Assembly (NCBI RefSeq): GCF_900104265.1
Contig: NZ_FNJJ01000006.1
Span: forward strand, 186,001-250,000
Length of the DNA stretch: 64,000 nt
Direction: 5' to 3'
Source of the DNA: Ectopseudomonas guguanensis
GTDB lineage: Bacteria > Pseudomonadota > Gammaproteobacteria > Pseudomonadales > Pseudomonadaceae
Shown here: piece after piece, positions 19,963 through 32,430 of the stretch
Position numbering within the stretch: the first letter of the stretch is position 1
Layout of the letters: each line of letters opens with the position of its first letter
Made by a program: the position numbers and the translations under genes
The notes under the pieces: generated by a model
What the model saw: the letters and a program-made list of their open reading frames with translations, nothing else
Databases searched by the model: none
Told to the model about the DNA's origin: nothing

Positions 19963-20763
19963 ATGAGCGAGAACCCAGCCCCGCAGGCGCAAACCGCCGA
20001 CGCCGAAACCGGCACAGGCGAAACCCCTGCAGCAGCGCACCCCTGGTCCGACCTGCCAGCCGAGCAGTTCAGCCTGCTGCGCCTGGCGCCGCTGCCCGTG
20101 GACCGGGAAACCGGGCCGCGGCCGCTGCGCTTCGTCCAGCTCGGCCGGGTGGAGCGGCACGCCAGGGACACCAGCCTGTTGCGTCTGACCATCCAGGTGC
20201 CTGGCCAGCGCCTGCATCGTCAGACCAACCTGCTGGAAGTCTGGGCCGATCATCAGCGCAAGGAAGTTCGCTTCGGCCCGGACAAGGGCCTGAGCGTGGA
20301 GCCGGCCAACCGCGGCCTGGGACGTTTTCTCATGGCGCAGGGCATCGCCTGGGCGCGCAAGCAGTACGCGCACTATCAGGTCGAGGGCGGCGCCCTGCCG
20401 ACCAAGGACAACTTCAACGAGGCCGCTCGCGCCCGTCGTGATCACGCGCTGAAGGCGCAGGGTTTCACCATTGAGTACAGCGACCCGTTGCAGCTCAAGC
20501 CCTTCTACAGCGCGCCGCGGGTCAGCTCGCTGCACGGCGACTGGCATGCCGAAAAGGTGCAGATCGTCGAATTGCTAGACGCCGCGGCGATGCTGCAGCA
20601 GGCTGACCAGACGCTGCAGGAGCAGGACGTCAAGCTGCGCAAGCTGGAAGATCGGCTCGAGCGCCTCAAGCGCGAAGACAGCGGCCTGCGCTTCACCATC
20701 ACCTGCCTGGTGGCGTTCAGCCTGTTTCAGGCGGGGCTGCTGATCTGGATCGCCACGCGCTGA
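19963..20763 (+). CDS. Conserved hypothetical membrane-anchored protein with C-terminal coiled coil
   Basis: The 266-aa protein has a low-complexity, Ala/Glu-rich start and a globular region (about 35-190) with RFGPDKGLSVEPANRGLGRFLM and an invariant-looking GDWHAEKV. A heptad coiled coil follows at about 205-240 (ADQTLQEQDVKLRKLEDRLE), then one C-terminal membrane helix (about 243-263). The GLGRFLMAQGIAWARKQY part faintly recalls a GNAT acetyltransferase acetyl-CoA loop, but I would not assign that activity. It is tail-anchored in topology. An AGGA sequence precedes the ATG. Confidence 0.75.
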   Translation: MSENPAPQAQTADAETGTGETPAAAHPWSDLPAEQFSLLRLAPLPVDRETGPRPLRFVQLGRVERHARDTSLLRLTIQVPGQRLHRQTNLLEVWADHQRKEVRFGPDKGLSVEPANRGLGRFLMAQGIAWARKQYAHYQVEGGALPTKDNFNEAARARRDHALKAQGFTIEYSDPLQLKPFYSAPRVSSLHGDWHAEKVQIVELLDAAAMLQQADQTLQEQDVKLRKLEDRLERLKREDSGLRFTITCLVAFSLFQAGLLIWIATR

Positions 20764-20768
20764 TTCAT

Positions 20769-20834
20769 CGCGGCTGAAGCCGCTCCTACAGCCCTACGCA
20801 ACTACGCGCCCCTGTAGGAGCGGCTTCAGCCGCG
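20769..20834. repeat. Inverted pair of REP sequences between convergent genes
   Basis: The 23-base unit at 20769-20791 is exactly complementary to 20812-20834 (CTGTAGGAGCGGCTTCAGCC plus GCG). Each unit also forms its own small hairpin. The pair fills the gap between the hypothetical gene and prmB and may act as a bidirectional terminator or mRNA stabiliser. Confidence 0.85.
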
Positions 20835-20845
20835 AAAAATATCGA

Positions 20846-21766
20846 TCAGCCCTTCACTCGCGAACGAAACAGCGCCTGATGCTCACGGCACTGCTTGGCC
20901 GCCAGCAGGAACACGCCATGCCCGCCGCGCTGGAAGTCCAGCCAGGTGAAGTCCACCTCCGGATACAGCGCCTCGACGTGCACCTGGCTGTTGCCCACTT
21001 CGACGATCAGTACGCCACGCTCGGTCAGGTGATCGGCCGCTTCGGCCAGCATGCGTCGCACCAGATCCAGCCCGTCATCGCCACAGGCCAGGCCCATCTC
21101 GGGCTCGTGCTGGTATTCGGCCGGCATGTCGGCGAAATCCTCGGCATCGACATAGGGCGGATTGGAGACGATCAGGTCGAAACGCTGCCCCGGCAGCTCG
21201 GCAAAGCCATCGCCCTGCACGCAGTAGACCCGCTCCTCCAGCCCGTGGCGCTCGATATTGAGGTTGGCCACCTCCAGCGCATCGAACGACAGGTCGCCGA
21301 GCACCACTTCTGCCTCGGGGAATTCGTAGGCGCAGGCGATGCCGATGCAGCCGGAGCCAGTGCACAGGTCGAGAATGCGTGCAGGCTCTGCAGGCAGCCA
21401 CGGGGAGAAGTGACGGTCGATCAGCTCGGCGATCGGCGAGCGCGGTACCAGCACGCGCTCATCGACCACGAACGGCAGGCCGCAGAACCAGGCTTCGCCG
21501 AGCAGGTAGGCGGTCGGGACGCGCTCTTCGATCCGGCGCTTGAGCAATGCCTGCAGGTGGGCATGCTCGTCGTCTTCCAGGCGGCAATCGAGGTAGGCGT
21601 CGGAGATTTCCCAGGGCAGGTGCAATGCGCCGAGCACCAGTTGGCGCGCCTCGTCCCAGGCGTTGTCGGTGCCATGGCCGAAGAACAGCTGCTCGGCCTG
21701 AAAACGGCTGACGGCCCAACGGATGTAATCACGCAGGGTGCGTAAACGGGTAGAGAGAGCGGTCAC
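20846..21766 (-). CDS. prmB: 50S ribosomal protein L3 N5-glutamine methyltransferase
   Basis: The 306-aa SAM-dependent methyltransferase of the HemK/PrmB group shows [20 protein letters not shown] (SAM site) and the catalytic [15 protein letters not shown] motif that recognises the glutamine side chain. The PrmB-specific [18 protein letters not shown] follows. The start is a GTG at 21766 preceded by GGAGG. It methylates a glutamine of ribosomal protein uL3 during ribosome assembly. Confidence 0.93.
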   Translation of the reverse strand: MTALSTRLRTLRDYIRWAVSRFQAEQLFFGHGTDNAWDEARQLVLGALHLPWEISDAYLDCRLEDDEHAHLQALLKRRIEERVPTAYLLGEAWFCGLPFVVDERVLVPRSPIAELIDRHFSPWLPAEPARILDLCTGSGCIGIACAYEFPEAEVVLGDLSFDALEVANLNIERHGLEERVYCVQGDGFAELPGQRFDLIVSNPPYVDAEDFADMPAEYQHEPEMGLACGDDGLDLVRRMLAEAADHLTERGVLIVEVGNSQVHVEALYPEVDFTWLDFQRGGHGVFLLAAKQCREHQALFRSRVKG

Positions 21767-21847
21767 GGGCGGCCTCCGGATGAAAAGTGCGGAAGTTTAG
21801 CCCAGTGCAGGTGGTCAGCGCATGAACGAGCGCCTGACGAGCGCTCA

Positions 21848-21973
21848 TCAACCTCTTCGCTTGCGCCGCGGCGCCCCTTCGTCGGGGCGGCGCAACTCGC
21901 GCAGCACCGCCACGGACACGGCGATGGAAAACAAGAGCCAGAAATGCGGGGATAGCTGCGAAAAAAGTGACAT
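21848..21973 (-). CDS. Small 41-aa membrane protein
   Basis: The ORF begins MSLFSQLSPHFWLLFSIAVS, has one hydrophobic helix (about 9-25) and ends in a basic tail (RRPDEGAPRRKRRG). AGGAG lies five bases before its ATG, the best ribosome binding site in this gap. It sits between prmB and the isochorismatase-like gene. No family is recognised. Its single membrane span followed by a positive tail is the usual topology of bacterial micropeptides. Confidence 0.5.
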   Translation of the reverse strand: MSLFSQLSPHFWLLFSIAVSVAVLRELRRPDEGAPRRKRRG

Positions 21974-22128
21974 GGCAACTCCTTTTGCGTACGACCCCAA
22001 CTCCTTCGGGGCAGTTCCGATTCTGCTCCGGCGCAAGGCACTGGGCAAGCATTGGCGCAGATAGAGGTTCACAGACCGCGCTGGCAAGCGGACAATGGCA
22101 CATCATCACCATCAGCCAGGAGCCCGAG

Positions 22129-22725
22129 ATGTCCCATCCGCAAACCATGTTCCAGCTCACCGGTCGTGGCCACGCACCGGCCAGCCTGAGCAATGCGACC
22201 TTGCTGATCATCGATGCCCAGGAAGAGTACCGCAGCGGCGTACTGGCGCTTCCCGGCCTGGCCCCTGCACTGGCGGAGATCGCCAGCCTGCTGGCCGCCG
22301 CCCGAGCAGCCGGCAGCGACATCGTTCACGTCAAGCACCTGGGCATTCCCGGCGGCCTGCTCGACCCCAGCGGCCCGCGCGGCCGCCACCTGCCGGAAGC
22401 AGCACCGCTGGCTGGCGAGATCATCGTGGAGAAACGCCTGCCCAATGCCTTTGCCGGCACCGAGCTGCATGATCGCCTGCAGGCCCTCGGCCATCTCGAC
22501 CTGATCGTCTGCGGTTTCATGACCCACTCCAGCGTCAGCACCACGGTACGCGCCGCCAAGGACTATGGTTATCGCTGCACCCTGGTCGATGCCGCCTGCG
22601 CCACCCGCGACCTGCCAGCGCCGGACGGCAGCGTGATCGCCGCTGCCGAAGTGCATCGCATCGAGATGATCGCCCTTGGCGACAACTTCGCCACCCTGGT
22701 GCCGCAAGCCAAATCGCTGATCTGA
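22129..22725 (+). CDS. Isochorismatase-like hydrolase with Ser in place of the catalytic Cys
   Basis: The 198-aa cytosolic protein of the isochorismatase-like (YcaC/nicotinamidase) fold has the catalytic Asp in LLIIDAQEEYRSG (D29) and the Lys in VEKRLPNAF (K102). The usual nucleophilic Cys of a GxMTHxCVxxT motif is replaced by Ser135 in GFMTHSSVSTTVRAA. Other family members also lack the Cys, so this may be a true subfamily with different chemistry. The ATG at 22129 has AGGAG upstream. A longer frame starting at 21967 overlaps the small minus-strand ORF and is less likely. Confidence 0.85.
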   Translation: MSHPQTMFQLTGRGHAPASLSNATLLIIDAQEEYRSGVLALPGLAPALAEIASLLAAARAAGSDIVHVKHLGIPGGLLDPSGPRGRHLPEAAPLAGEIIVEKRLPNAFAGTELHDRLQALGHLDLIVCGFMTHSSVSTTVRAAKDYGYRCTLVDAACATRDLPAPDGSVIAAAEVHRIEMIALGDNFATLVPQAKSLI

Positions 22726-22800
22726 TCCAGCTCGTGCCAGAGCAGCGGAACCCCGGCGAAACCGACCGGTCATACCGCCGATAAGCCAAAGGAAATCGGA

Positions 22801-23121
22801 ATGAAGCTGTCCGACGATTTCGATGCACGCCGTCTGCGCCCTCGCCAGCCGAGAAGCTGGCGCCTGCGCATAGGTGCCGCGCTGGGCGCCCTGCTCGCCG
22901 CTTTCGGCATTCTCCTGGCGATGGCCGGCGTCGCTTCGCTGGTCGGGCGAGCGCCGGCCCTGGGGGGGCTCAACGACTCCATTGGCGAAGCCATCGCCCT
23001 GCTGTTGCTCGGCCTGTTCCTGCTGTGGGCCGGCATCGCCTTCTGGCGGCGCTGCCGCAGGCGTCTGCGCCGCCCCAGCGACCTTAGCTTGTCGCCATCG
23101 TTGTTGAAGAGGCGCGACTGA
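22801..23121 (+). CDS. Small two-helix membrane protein
   Basis: The 106-aa protein has an arginine-rich N terminus (RRLRPRQPRSWRLR), two membrane helices (about 25-47 and 62-82) and a second arginine-rich stretch (RRCRRRLRRP) before the tail. AAGGAA lies upstream of the ATG. No family is recognised. The positive-inside rule predicts both termini in the cytoplasm. Confidence 0.7.
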   Translation: MKLSDDFDARRLRPRQPRSWRLRIGAALGALLAAFGILLAMAGVASLVGRAPALGGLNDSIGEAIALLLLGLFLLWAGIAFWRRCRRRLRRPSDLSLSPSLLKRRD

Positions 23122-23201
23122 GCGACTGCTACGCTTGCGTCTTTCTGCGCTTACCTGGCCGGCATTTGGGTAAAATACCCGTCTGTTTCGCGGAGCCACC
23201 G

Positions 23202-23759
23202 ATGCAAGACGACGACTTTTCCCTGTTCCAGGCCGAGCTGCGCGGCGTCAAGCCGCTCAAGCACGACCGCGCCGACACCGGCAAACCCAAACCCGATCGC
23301 AAGCAGTTCAACACCCTGCGCCAGGCTGCGACCGTCAGCCAGAGCGAGATCAAGGTGGATGGCCTGTCCGACCAGTTCGTCATCGATGTCGGCGCCGAGG
23401 ACGCCCTGTACTGGGCGGCCAATGGCATGCAGGAAGGCCAGATGCGCAAGCTCAAGCTTGGCCAGATTCCCTTCGACGGCAGCCTCGACCTGCACGGCAT
23501 GAGCGTCGAGAAGGCGCGCGACACGCTGTGGGAATTCCTCGCCGAGGCCACCAAGCTGGAGATTCGCTGCGTGCGCGTCACCCACGGCAAGGCGGTGCGC
23601 ATGGACGGGCGCAAACCGATGATCAAGAGCCACGTCAATACCTGGTTGCGCCAACACCCGCAGGTGCTGGGCTTCAGCTCCTGCCTGGCCAAACACGGTG
23701 GTACCGGCGCGGTTTACATCATCCTCAAGCGCACCATGATGGATGGTCGCGACGAGTAA
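23202..23759 (+). CDS. Smr-domain protein (DNA endonuclease SmrA-like)
   Basis: The 185-aa protein has a short N-terminal extension and a C-terminal Smr (MutS2-related) domain: [20 protein letters not shown] with the LDLHG motif, CVRVTHGKA and [15 protein letters not shown], closing with [12 protein letters not shown]. Smr domains bind or nick branched DNA or cut RNA. The cellular target here is not known. The ATG at 23202 with GGAG upstream is preferred over an upstream in-frame start. folE lies 77 bp downstream on the same strand. Confidence 0.9.
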   Translation: MQDDDFSLFQAELRGVKPLKHDRADTGKPKPDRKQFNTLRQAATVSQSEIKVDGLSDQFVIDVGAEDALYWAANGMQEGQMRKLKLGQIPFDGSLDLHGMSVEKARDTLWEFLAEATKLEIRCVRVTHGKAVRMDGRKPMIKSHVNTWLRQHPQVLGFSSCLAKHGGTGAVYIILKRTMMDGRDE

Positions 23760-23836
23760 TCAGAGAACCTGGCACTCTTGCCAGGCCCCTGTCGGCGCCC
23801 TACCCTGCGCCCATTCGACACCCAACAGGATTTTCC

Positions 23837-24382
23837 ATGTCCCTGGAACAACAGTACACCGCGATCCTCGGCCAGCTTGGTGAGGACGTATCCCGCGAAG
23901 GCCTGCTGGACACGCCCAAGCGCGCCGCCAAGGCCATGCAGTACCTCTGCCGCGGCTACCAGCAGACGCTGGAGGAAGTGACCAATGGCGCGCTGTTCAG
24001 CTCCGACAACAGCGAAATGGTGCTGGTCAAGAACATCGAGCTCTACTCGCTGTGCGAGCACCACATGCTGCCGTTCATCGGCAAGGCGCACGTAGCCTAC
24101 CTGCCCAACGGCAAGGTACTCGGCCTGTCCAAGGTGGCACGCATCGTCGACATGTACGCCCGGCGCCTGCAGATCCAGGAGAACCTCAGCCGCCAGATCG
24201 CCGAAGCGGTCGCGCAGGTCACCGGCGCCCTCGGCGTGGCGGTGGTCATCGAAGCGCAGCACATGTGCATGATGATGCGCGGCGTGGAGAAGCAGAACTC
24301 CTCCATGGTCACTTCGGTGATGCTCGGCGAATTTCGCAGCAACCCGGCGACCCGCGGCGAATTCCTCAATCTGGTTCGCTGA
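23837..24382 (+). CDS. folE: GTP cyclohydrolase I
   Basis: The 181-aa enzyme opens tetrahydrofolate synthesis by converting GTP to dihydroneopterin triphosphate. Zinc ligands are visible in [20 protein letters not shown] and in [12 protein letters not shown], and the substrate loop in [15 protein letters not shown]. The ATG follows AGGATTTTCC. Pseudomonads often carry two folE genes, and this one sits in the smr-folE arrangement I associate with the second copy. A hairpin lies shortly after the stop. Confidence 0.95.
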   Translation: MSLEQQYTAILGQLGEDVSREGLLDTPKRAAKAMQYLCRGYQQTLEEVTNGALFSSDNSEMVLVKNIELYSLCEHHMLPFIGKAHVAYLPNGKVLGLSKVARIVDMYARRLQIQENLSRQIAEAVAQVTGALGVAVVIEAQHMCMMMRGVEKQNSSMVTSVMLGEFRSNPATRGEFLNLVR

Positions 24383-24396
24383 TTCCCGCTCAAGAC

Positions 24397-24426
24397 GACG
24401 GCCGCTCACTTTGGTGAACGGCCGTC
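24397..24426 (+). terminator. Hairpin downstream of folE
   Basis: GACGGCCG pairs with CGGCCGTC (24397-24404 with 24419-24426), extended by TCAC/GTGA pairing. There is no strong T tail, so it may be a weak terminator or attenuator before the glutaredoxin-like gene. Confidence 0.45.
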
Positions 24427-24447
24427 GGCATTTCAGGAGTTAGAAAG

Positions 24448-24816
24448 ATGTTGATCAAAGCCCTTCGTATCGGCCTGGGCCAGCTGGTCGTGTTCGCCGA
24501 CTGGGTCAGCCGTCCGCGCAAGCTCAAGCGCAGCCCCGAGGCGCAAGCCGAAGTCGAGCGAGCCACGGCCAACCTGGCGCTGTACCAGTTCCACGCCTGC
24601 CCGTTCTGCGTCAAGGTACGGCGCACCCTGCACCGCCTCAACCTGCCGGTGCAGCTGCGCGACGCCAAACACGACGGCGAGCACCGCCAGGCCCTGGAGC
24701 AACAAGGCGGCCGCATCAAGGTGCCGTGCCTGCGCATCGAGGAAAATGGCCAGAGCACCTGGCTGTACGAGTCCAAGGCGATCATCGCCTATCTGGATCA
24801 GCGCTTCGCCGCTTGA
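24448..24816 (+). CDS. Glutaredoxin/GST N-terminal-like protein
   Basis: The 122-aa protein has a hydrophobic start (LIKALRIGLGQLVVFADWV, possibly a membrane anchor). A thioredoxin-fold domain follows with the redox site ALYQFHACPFCVKVRRTLHR. KVPCLRIEENG supplies the cis-proline region and LYESKAIIAYLDQRF the glutathione-binding Glu-Ser. It is likely a monothiol/dithiol thiol-disulfide protein using glutathione. An AGGAG sequence precedes the ATG at 24448. Confidence 0.85.
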   Translation: MLIKALRIGLGQLVVFADWVSRPRKLKRSPEAQAEVERATANLALYQFHACPFCVKVRRTLHRLNLPVQLRDAKHDGEHRQALEQQGGRIKVPCLRIEENGQSTWLYESKAIIAYLDQRFAA

Positions 24817-24870
24817 GGATCGCAGAGGCCAAGGTGCGCATGGCGCACCTTACGGTTGGTGTCGACGGAG

Positions 24871-24891
24871 GTAGGGTGCGCCGTGCGCACC
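24871..24891 (+). repeat. 21-bp GTAGGGTGCGCC palindromic repeat
   Basis: This is an exact copy of the unit seen at 13655, 34556 and 46090, located at the start of the 477-bp gap between the glutaredoxin-like gene and ligA. Confidence 0.75.
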
Positions 24892-24906
24892 GGGTCGCAT
24901 CGCTCA

Positions 24907-27666
<2,760 letters not shown>

Positions 27667-27729
27667 TCAAGCGACAAGAAAACAGAAGATCGGGTATCCG
27701 CTACTTGTTTCACTCGGAATGGGTTGGCG

Positions 27730-27784
27730 CGTAGGGCGGGTGCAACCCGCCATGGCGAAACTGGCGGGTTGCACCCGCCCTACG
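27730..27784. repeat. CGTAGGGCGGGTGCAACCC palindrome pair
   Basis: The 23-base arm 27730-27752 is exactly complementary to 27762-27784. The same family occurs with A in place of C at 25015-25069 and 25244-25298. It lies in the ligA-zipA gap. Confidence 0.85.
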
Positions 27785-27832
27785 GTCTGCCGCTGCCCCG
27801 ATCCGGCAATCAGGGCAGCGTCAGACATAACG

Positions 27833-27878
27833 AAATAAAAAGCCCCAAGCCAAGCGCGTGGCTTGCAGCTTGAGGCTT
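27833..27878 (-). terminator. Rho-independent terminator after zipA
   Basis: Read on the minus strand, AAGCCTCAAGC pairs with GCTTGGGGCTT (10 of 11 bases), an inner stem sits in the loop, and TTTTTATTT follows. It lies 18 bases past the zipA stop. Confidence 0.7.
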
Positions 27879-27896
27879 GCAGCTTGCCGCTGCGTT

Positions 27897-28721
27897 TTAA
27901 CGTTTCTGTGTCAGTTGCCGGCGCTCGAACTCGACGATGCGCTGGCGGTAGTGTTCGATGGTTTGCGCGGTCATCACGCTGCGCTGGTCGTCCTTCAGCT
28001 CGCCGCCCAGCTCGTGGGCCAGCTTGCGTGCAGCCGCGACCATCACGTCGAAGGCCTGCTTGGGATGACGCGGGCCAGGCAGGCTGAGGAAGAAGCTCAC
28101 CGCTCGAGTGCTGAAGCCTTCGATATCGTCGAGATCGAAGGTACCGGGCTTGAGCGCGTTGGCCATGGAGAACAGCACCTCGCCGTTACCGGCCATGCTC
28201 TCATGACGGTGGAAGATGTCCATTTCGCCGAAGCGCAGACCGCTTTCCAGAATGTTCTGCAGCAGCGCCGGGCCCTTGAAGCCGAAATCGTCACGGGCCA
28301 CCACGTTGATCACCAGCACCTCTTCCACGGGGGCAGCATCAGCGGCGGGCTTGGCGGGCTTCTTGGGCTCTTTCGGCTCGACTTCATCGACCGGGTTGAG
28401 CAGGGTCGGAACCGGCTCGTCGACCGCCAGGTTGAGGTCGCCCTGCTGCGGCTCGTTACGCGAGCGACGCGGCAGGTCCTTGGCACTCATCGATGGCAGA
28501 TCATCTTCGTCCAGTTGAGGATCGTGGTCGCGCTGCACTACCCGTGGCGGGCTGAGAAGATCCGGATCGCTGTCGTCGTCGGGCATATTGGCGAAGCTGC
28601 GATCGAGCTTGAACTTGAGTTTGCCCTTGCCACCGCGCATACGGCGCCAGCCGTCGAAAAGAATGCCAGCGATAACGATGATGCCAATAACGATCAGCCA
28701 CTCGCGCAGACCGAATTCCAT
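27897..28721 (-). CDS. zipA: Cell division protein ZipA
   Basis: The 274-aa protein has the ZipA layout. An N-terminal membrane anchor (about 6-24, [20 protein letters not shown]) is followed by a charged and proline-rich linker (about 30-130), then a C-terminal FtsZ-binding domain (about 135-265) with [20 protein letters not shown] and [14 protein letters not shown]. It tethers FtsZ to the inner membrane and stabilises the Z ring. It sits between smc and ligA on the same strand, as in P. aeruginosa. Confidence 0.95.
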   Translation of the reverse strand: MEFGLREWLIVIGIIVIAGILFDGWRRMRGGKGKLKFKLDRSFANMPDDDSDPDLLSPPRVVQRDHDPQLDEDDLPSMSAKDLPRRSRNEPQQGDLNLAVDEPVPTLLNPVDEVEPKEPKKPAKPAADAAPVEEVLVINVVARDDFGFKGPALLQNILESGLRFGEMDIFHRHESMAGNGEVLFSMANALKPGTFDLDDIEGFSTRAVSFFLSLPGPRHPKQAFDVMVAAARKLAHELGGELKDDQRSVMTAQTIEHYRQRIVEFERRQLTQKR

Positions 28722-28935
28722 GAAATACCTGACCCTTAAAAATTCTGGTGAAAAAAAGATCCAATCAACCGGATCACAACTCGACTATAAAACGCGGCGC
28801 CAACTCCATGTTCTGTCTGACGTTTTCCGCGTGTAACAAAAGTGGGCAATAAGCTAGCACGACGAAAGGCAACTTTACACAGGGAGCAACATTAAGGTTG
28901 TGCCTATATTCGGTTAATCCCACGGCGCTCTGCCA

Positions 28936-31900
28936 TCACGCCTCCACCATCGCCAGCGCCTCCTCGACATCCACTGCCACCAGACGCGAGCAGCCCGGCT
29001 CGTGCATGGTGACCCCCATCAGCTGATCGGCCATTTCCATGGCGATCTTGTTGTGGGTGATATAGATGAACTGCACCGTCGCCGACATCTCCTTGACCAG
29101 CCGCGCATAGCGTCCGACGTTGGCATCGTCCAGCGGTGCGTCCACTTCGTCCAACATGCAGAACGGCGCCGGATTGAGCTGGAAGATGGAAAACACCAGT
29201 GCCAAGGCGGTCAACGCCTTCTCTCCACCGGAGAGCAAATGAATGGTGCTGTTCTTCTTGCCCGGGGGCCGCGCCATGATGGTTACACCGGTATCGAGTA
29301 AATCTTCGCCGGTGAGTTCCAAATAAGCGTTGCCGCCACCGAAAACTTTTGGAAAGAGTGCCTGCAAACCGCCATTGATCTGATCGAAGGTGTCCTTGAA
29401 ACGATTGCGCGTTTCCTTGTCGATCTTGCGGATGACGTTCTCCAGGGTTTCCAGTGCCTCGACCAGGTCGGCATCCTGCGCATCCAGGTAGCGCTTGCGC
29501 TCGGACTGCTGCTGATACTCGTCGATGGCTGCCAGGTTGATCGGCCCGAGCCGGGCGACACGCGCGGCCATGCGCTCCAGCTCTTCTTCCCAGGCGCTCT
29601 CGCTGGCCTCGGCCGGCAGCGTGGCGATCACCCCGTGCAGGTCGTAATTGTCCTCGGCGAGCTGGTCGGCCAGGGCCTTGCGCCGCACGTTGAGCGACTG
29701 CCAGTCCATGCGCTGCTGCTCCAGCTGACTGCGCAGCATCTGCGCCTGCTGCTCGGCCTGAGTGCGGCGTTTCTCGGCGTCGCGCAGTTCGCGGTCGGCA
29801 TCTTCCAGCGCCACACGCGCCTGACGCAGCTCCTCGTCTACTGCCATGCGCCGCTCGAGCAGTTCTTCGAGCTTGATGCGCAGCTCCTCCAGCGGCGCCT
29901 CGCCCTCTTCCAGATTCAGCGACAGTTGCTCGCGCCGCTCGTGCAGGCGCTCGGCCTGCAGTTGCAGACGCTCCAACGCCTGGCGGGTGGAGTCGTGCTG
30001 CGCCTTGAGCGAGCCGACCCGTACCGCCAGCTGGTGGGCGTGATCCTTGTGCTGCCGCGCTTCCTGACGCACCCGATCGAGGCGCTCGCGCAGGCTGTCG
30101 CGGCTGGCCAGCAGACTTTCGCGCTGCTCGTTGTCCAGCGCCATGGCATCCAGCGCGTCCTGCAGTTGCAGGCGCGCTTCGCCCAGTTGTTCCTGCTCGA
30201 TCTCGCGCTGCTCGGCGGCTTCCTGCAGTTCGTCCTGCAGACGGCGGCGACGCAGGCCCAGCTGCTCGGCCTTGGCCTGACTGGCGGACAGGCGCGCCTT
30301 CAGCTCGCTCAACTGCCGCGCCAGTTCCTGCCCCTGACGGCGCTGCTGCTCACGCAGCTCTTCCTGACGGCGCTGCTCGTCGCGCAGCGCCGTCAGGCGT
30401 TCGTCCAGTTGCGCCAGGGCTGCTTCACGTTCCTCGCGCTCCGACTGTAGGCGTTCCAGCTCCTGACCGCGCGCCAGCACGCCGCTATCAGCTTCGGCAG
30501 CACGGCGCACGCGCAGGAAATGCCGGCCGACCCAGTAGCCGTCGCGGCTGATCAGGCTTTCGCCCTCGGCCAACTGCGCGCGAGCCGCCAGAGCCTGCTC
30601 CAGCGACTCCACCGGGCGCACACTGGCCAGCCAGGGCGACAGATCATGGCTCGACTCGATCTTGTCCAGCAGACTGCCAGCACGGCGTGCGCCGCCACTG
30701 GCGGGGCTGGCCAGACGCAGTTCACCCTGTTCCAGACTGGCAAAATCCAGCCCGGCGAAATCGTCCAGCAGCACGGCCTGCAGGTCGGCGCCGAGCACGG
30801 TTTCCACCGCCAGCTCCCAGCCTGTCTCCACACGCAGCCCTTCGGCCAGGCGCGGACGCTGCAGCAGGTTCTGCTCGCGCAGCCAGTCGCCGGCCCCCTG
30901 CCCAGGATCGAGGGCGGCCTGTTGCAGCGCTTCCAGTGACGCCAAACGGCCGTTCAGCCGCTGTAGCTCACCCTGAGCCTGCTGCTGGGCCTGACCGGCC
31001 TGCTGCAGCTCTTCGCGCAGTTGCTGCAGACGCTCGGCCTGCTGCTCTTCGGCAAGTTGCAGGGCTTCGTGCTCCAGCTCGCCGGCGGCTAGCTGTTCGT
31101 TCAGTTCGAGAATGGCGGCGTCTTCGGGGTCGGCCGCCAGCTGCTGCAATTCTTCGTTCAGGCGGCGCTGGCGTTCGGCCAGACGCTCCAGGCTCTGCTC
31201 CAGCTGGGCGATGCGCGACTGCTGCACCTCAGCCTGGCGACGCGGTTCGGCGCTGCGCTGGTTGAAGCCGTCCCACTGCTCCTGCCAGCCGTGCATGGCG
31301 GCCTCGGCCTCTTCCAGGCCGGCGGCGGACTCCTCGGCGGCAGCGGCGGTCAGCTCCTGCTCGGGCAGGAGCATTTCCAGCTCTTCGCCCAGGGTAGCGA
31401 GCAAGGTGCGGTCGTGCCCCAGGTGCGATTCGGTTTCCAGGCGCGCCTTTTCCGCCTCGCGCAGGTCGTCCTGCAACTGGCGCAGGCGCTGCTGGCCATG
31501 CTGGATGCTCTGTTCGACGCGGGCGATATCGCCGCCCACGGAATAGAAGCGGCCCTGTACCAGGTTGAAGCGCTCGGAGAGTTCATGATGGCCATCGCGC
31601 AGGCGCTCGATGGCGGCATCGGCGCTGCGCTGCTCGGCCACCAGCGCCTCGAAAGCGACTTCCTGGTCGCCGATCACCTGCTCGCGGCTACCGACCTGCT
31701 GGTTCAGCGTCTGCCAGCGCAGGGCCAGCAGCTGGGCCTTGAGCTGACGCTCCTCGGCCTTGTATTCCTGGTACTTCTCCGCCGCCTGAGCCTGACGGTG
31801 CAGACGTTCGAGCTGGCGCTCCAGCTCCTCGCGCAGGTCGGTCAGGCGCGCCAGGTTTTCCTGGGTGCGGCGGATGCGGTTCTCGGTCTCGCGGCGGCGC

Positions 31901-32424
31901 TCCTTGTACTTGGAGATGCCGGCGGCTTCCTCGATGAAATTGCGCAGCTCCTCGGGCTTGGCCTCGATCAGCTTGCTGATCATGCCCTGCTCGATGATCG
32001 AGTAGCTGCGCGGCCCAAGGCCCGTGCCGAGGAAGATATCGGTGATATCGCGGCGACGGCACTTGGTGCCGTTGAGGAAATAGGTGTTCTGCCCGTCGCG
32101 GGTGACCCGGCGGCGGATGGAAATCTCGGCGAAGGCGGCGTACTCGCCCACCAGCGAGTTGTCGCTGTTATCGAAGATCAGTTCGATGGAGGCCTGGGTC
32201 ACCGGCTTGCGCGTGTTGGAGCCATTGAAGATGACGTCGGTCATCGACTCGCCGCGCAGGTTCTTCGCCGAGCTTTCGCCCATCACCCAGCGCACGGCGT
32301 CGATGATGTTGGACTTGCCGCAACCGTTGGGCCCGACCACCGCCGCCATGTTGCTGGGAAAGCTCACCGTCGTCGGATCGACGAAGGACTTGAAGCCGGC
32401 CAGCTTGATGCTTTTCAGGCGCAT
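28936..32424 (-). CDS. smc: Chromosome segregation protein SMC
   Basis: The 1162-aa SMC ATPase has the Walker A motif VVGPNGCGKSNIID near residue 32, long coiled coils (about 170-500 and 670-1000) and a hinge around 515-630. The C-terminal signature LLSGGEKALTALALVFSIFQ comes just before the Walker B segment CMLDEVDAPLDDANVGRY. It forms DNA loops with ScpAB to organise and separate the chromosome. A 214-bp gap to zipA contains no gene but may hold the zipA promoter. The gene ends MEEALAMVEA-like. Confidence 0.97.
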   Translation of the reverse strand: MRLKSIKLAGFKSFVDPTTVSFPSNMAAVVGPNGCGKSNIIDAVRWVMGESSAKNLRGESMTDVIFNGSNTRKPVTQASIELIFDNSDNSLVGEYAAFAEISIRRRVTRDGQNTYFLNGTKCRRRDITDIFLGTGLGPRSYSIIEQGMISKLIEAKPEELRNFIEEAAGISKYKERRRETENRIRRTQENLARLTDLREELERQLERLHRQAQAAEKYQEYKAEERQLKAQLLALRWQTLNQQVGSREQVIGDQEVAFEALVAEQRSADAAIERLRDGHHELSERFNLVQGRFYSVGGDIARVEQSIQHGQQRLRQLQDDLREAEKARLETESHLGHDRTLLATLGEELEMLLPEQELTAAAAEESAAGLEEAEAAMHGWQEQWDGFNQRSAEPRRQAEVQQSRIAQLEQSLERLAERQRRLNEELQQLAADPEDAAILELNEQLAAGELEHEALQLAEEQQAERLQQLREELQQAGQAQQQAQGELQRLNGRLASLEALQQAALDPGQGAGDWLREQNLLQRPRLAEGLRVETGWELAVETVLGADLQAVLLDDFAGLDFASLEQGELRLASPASGGARRAGSLLDKIESSHDLSPWLASVRPVESLEQALAARAQLAEGESLISRDGYWVGRHFLRVRRAAEADSGVLARGQELERLQSEREEREAALAQLDERLTALRDEQRRQEELREQQRRQGQELARQLSELKARLSASQAKAEQLGLRRRRLQDELQEAAEQREIEQEQLGEARLQLQDALDAMALDNEQRESLLASRDSLRERLDRVRQEARQHKDHAHQLAVRVGSLKAQHDSTRQALERLQLQAERLHERREQLSLNLEEGEAPLEELRIKLEELLERRMAVDEELRQARVALEDADRELRDAEKRRTQAEQQAQMLRSQLEQQRMDWQSLNVRRKALADQLAEDNYDLHGVIATLPAEASESAWEEELERMAARVARLGPINLAAIDEYQQQSERKRYLDAQDADLVEALETLENVIRKIDKETRNRFKDTFDQINGGLQALFPKVFGGGNAYLELTGEDLLDTGVTIMARPPGKKNSTIHLLSGGEKALTALALVFSIFQLNPAPFCMLDEVDAPLDDANVGRYARLVKEMSATVQFIYITHNKIAMEMADQLMGVTMHEPGCSRLVAVDVEEALAMVEA

Positions 32425-32430
32425 CTGGGG

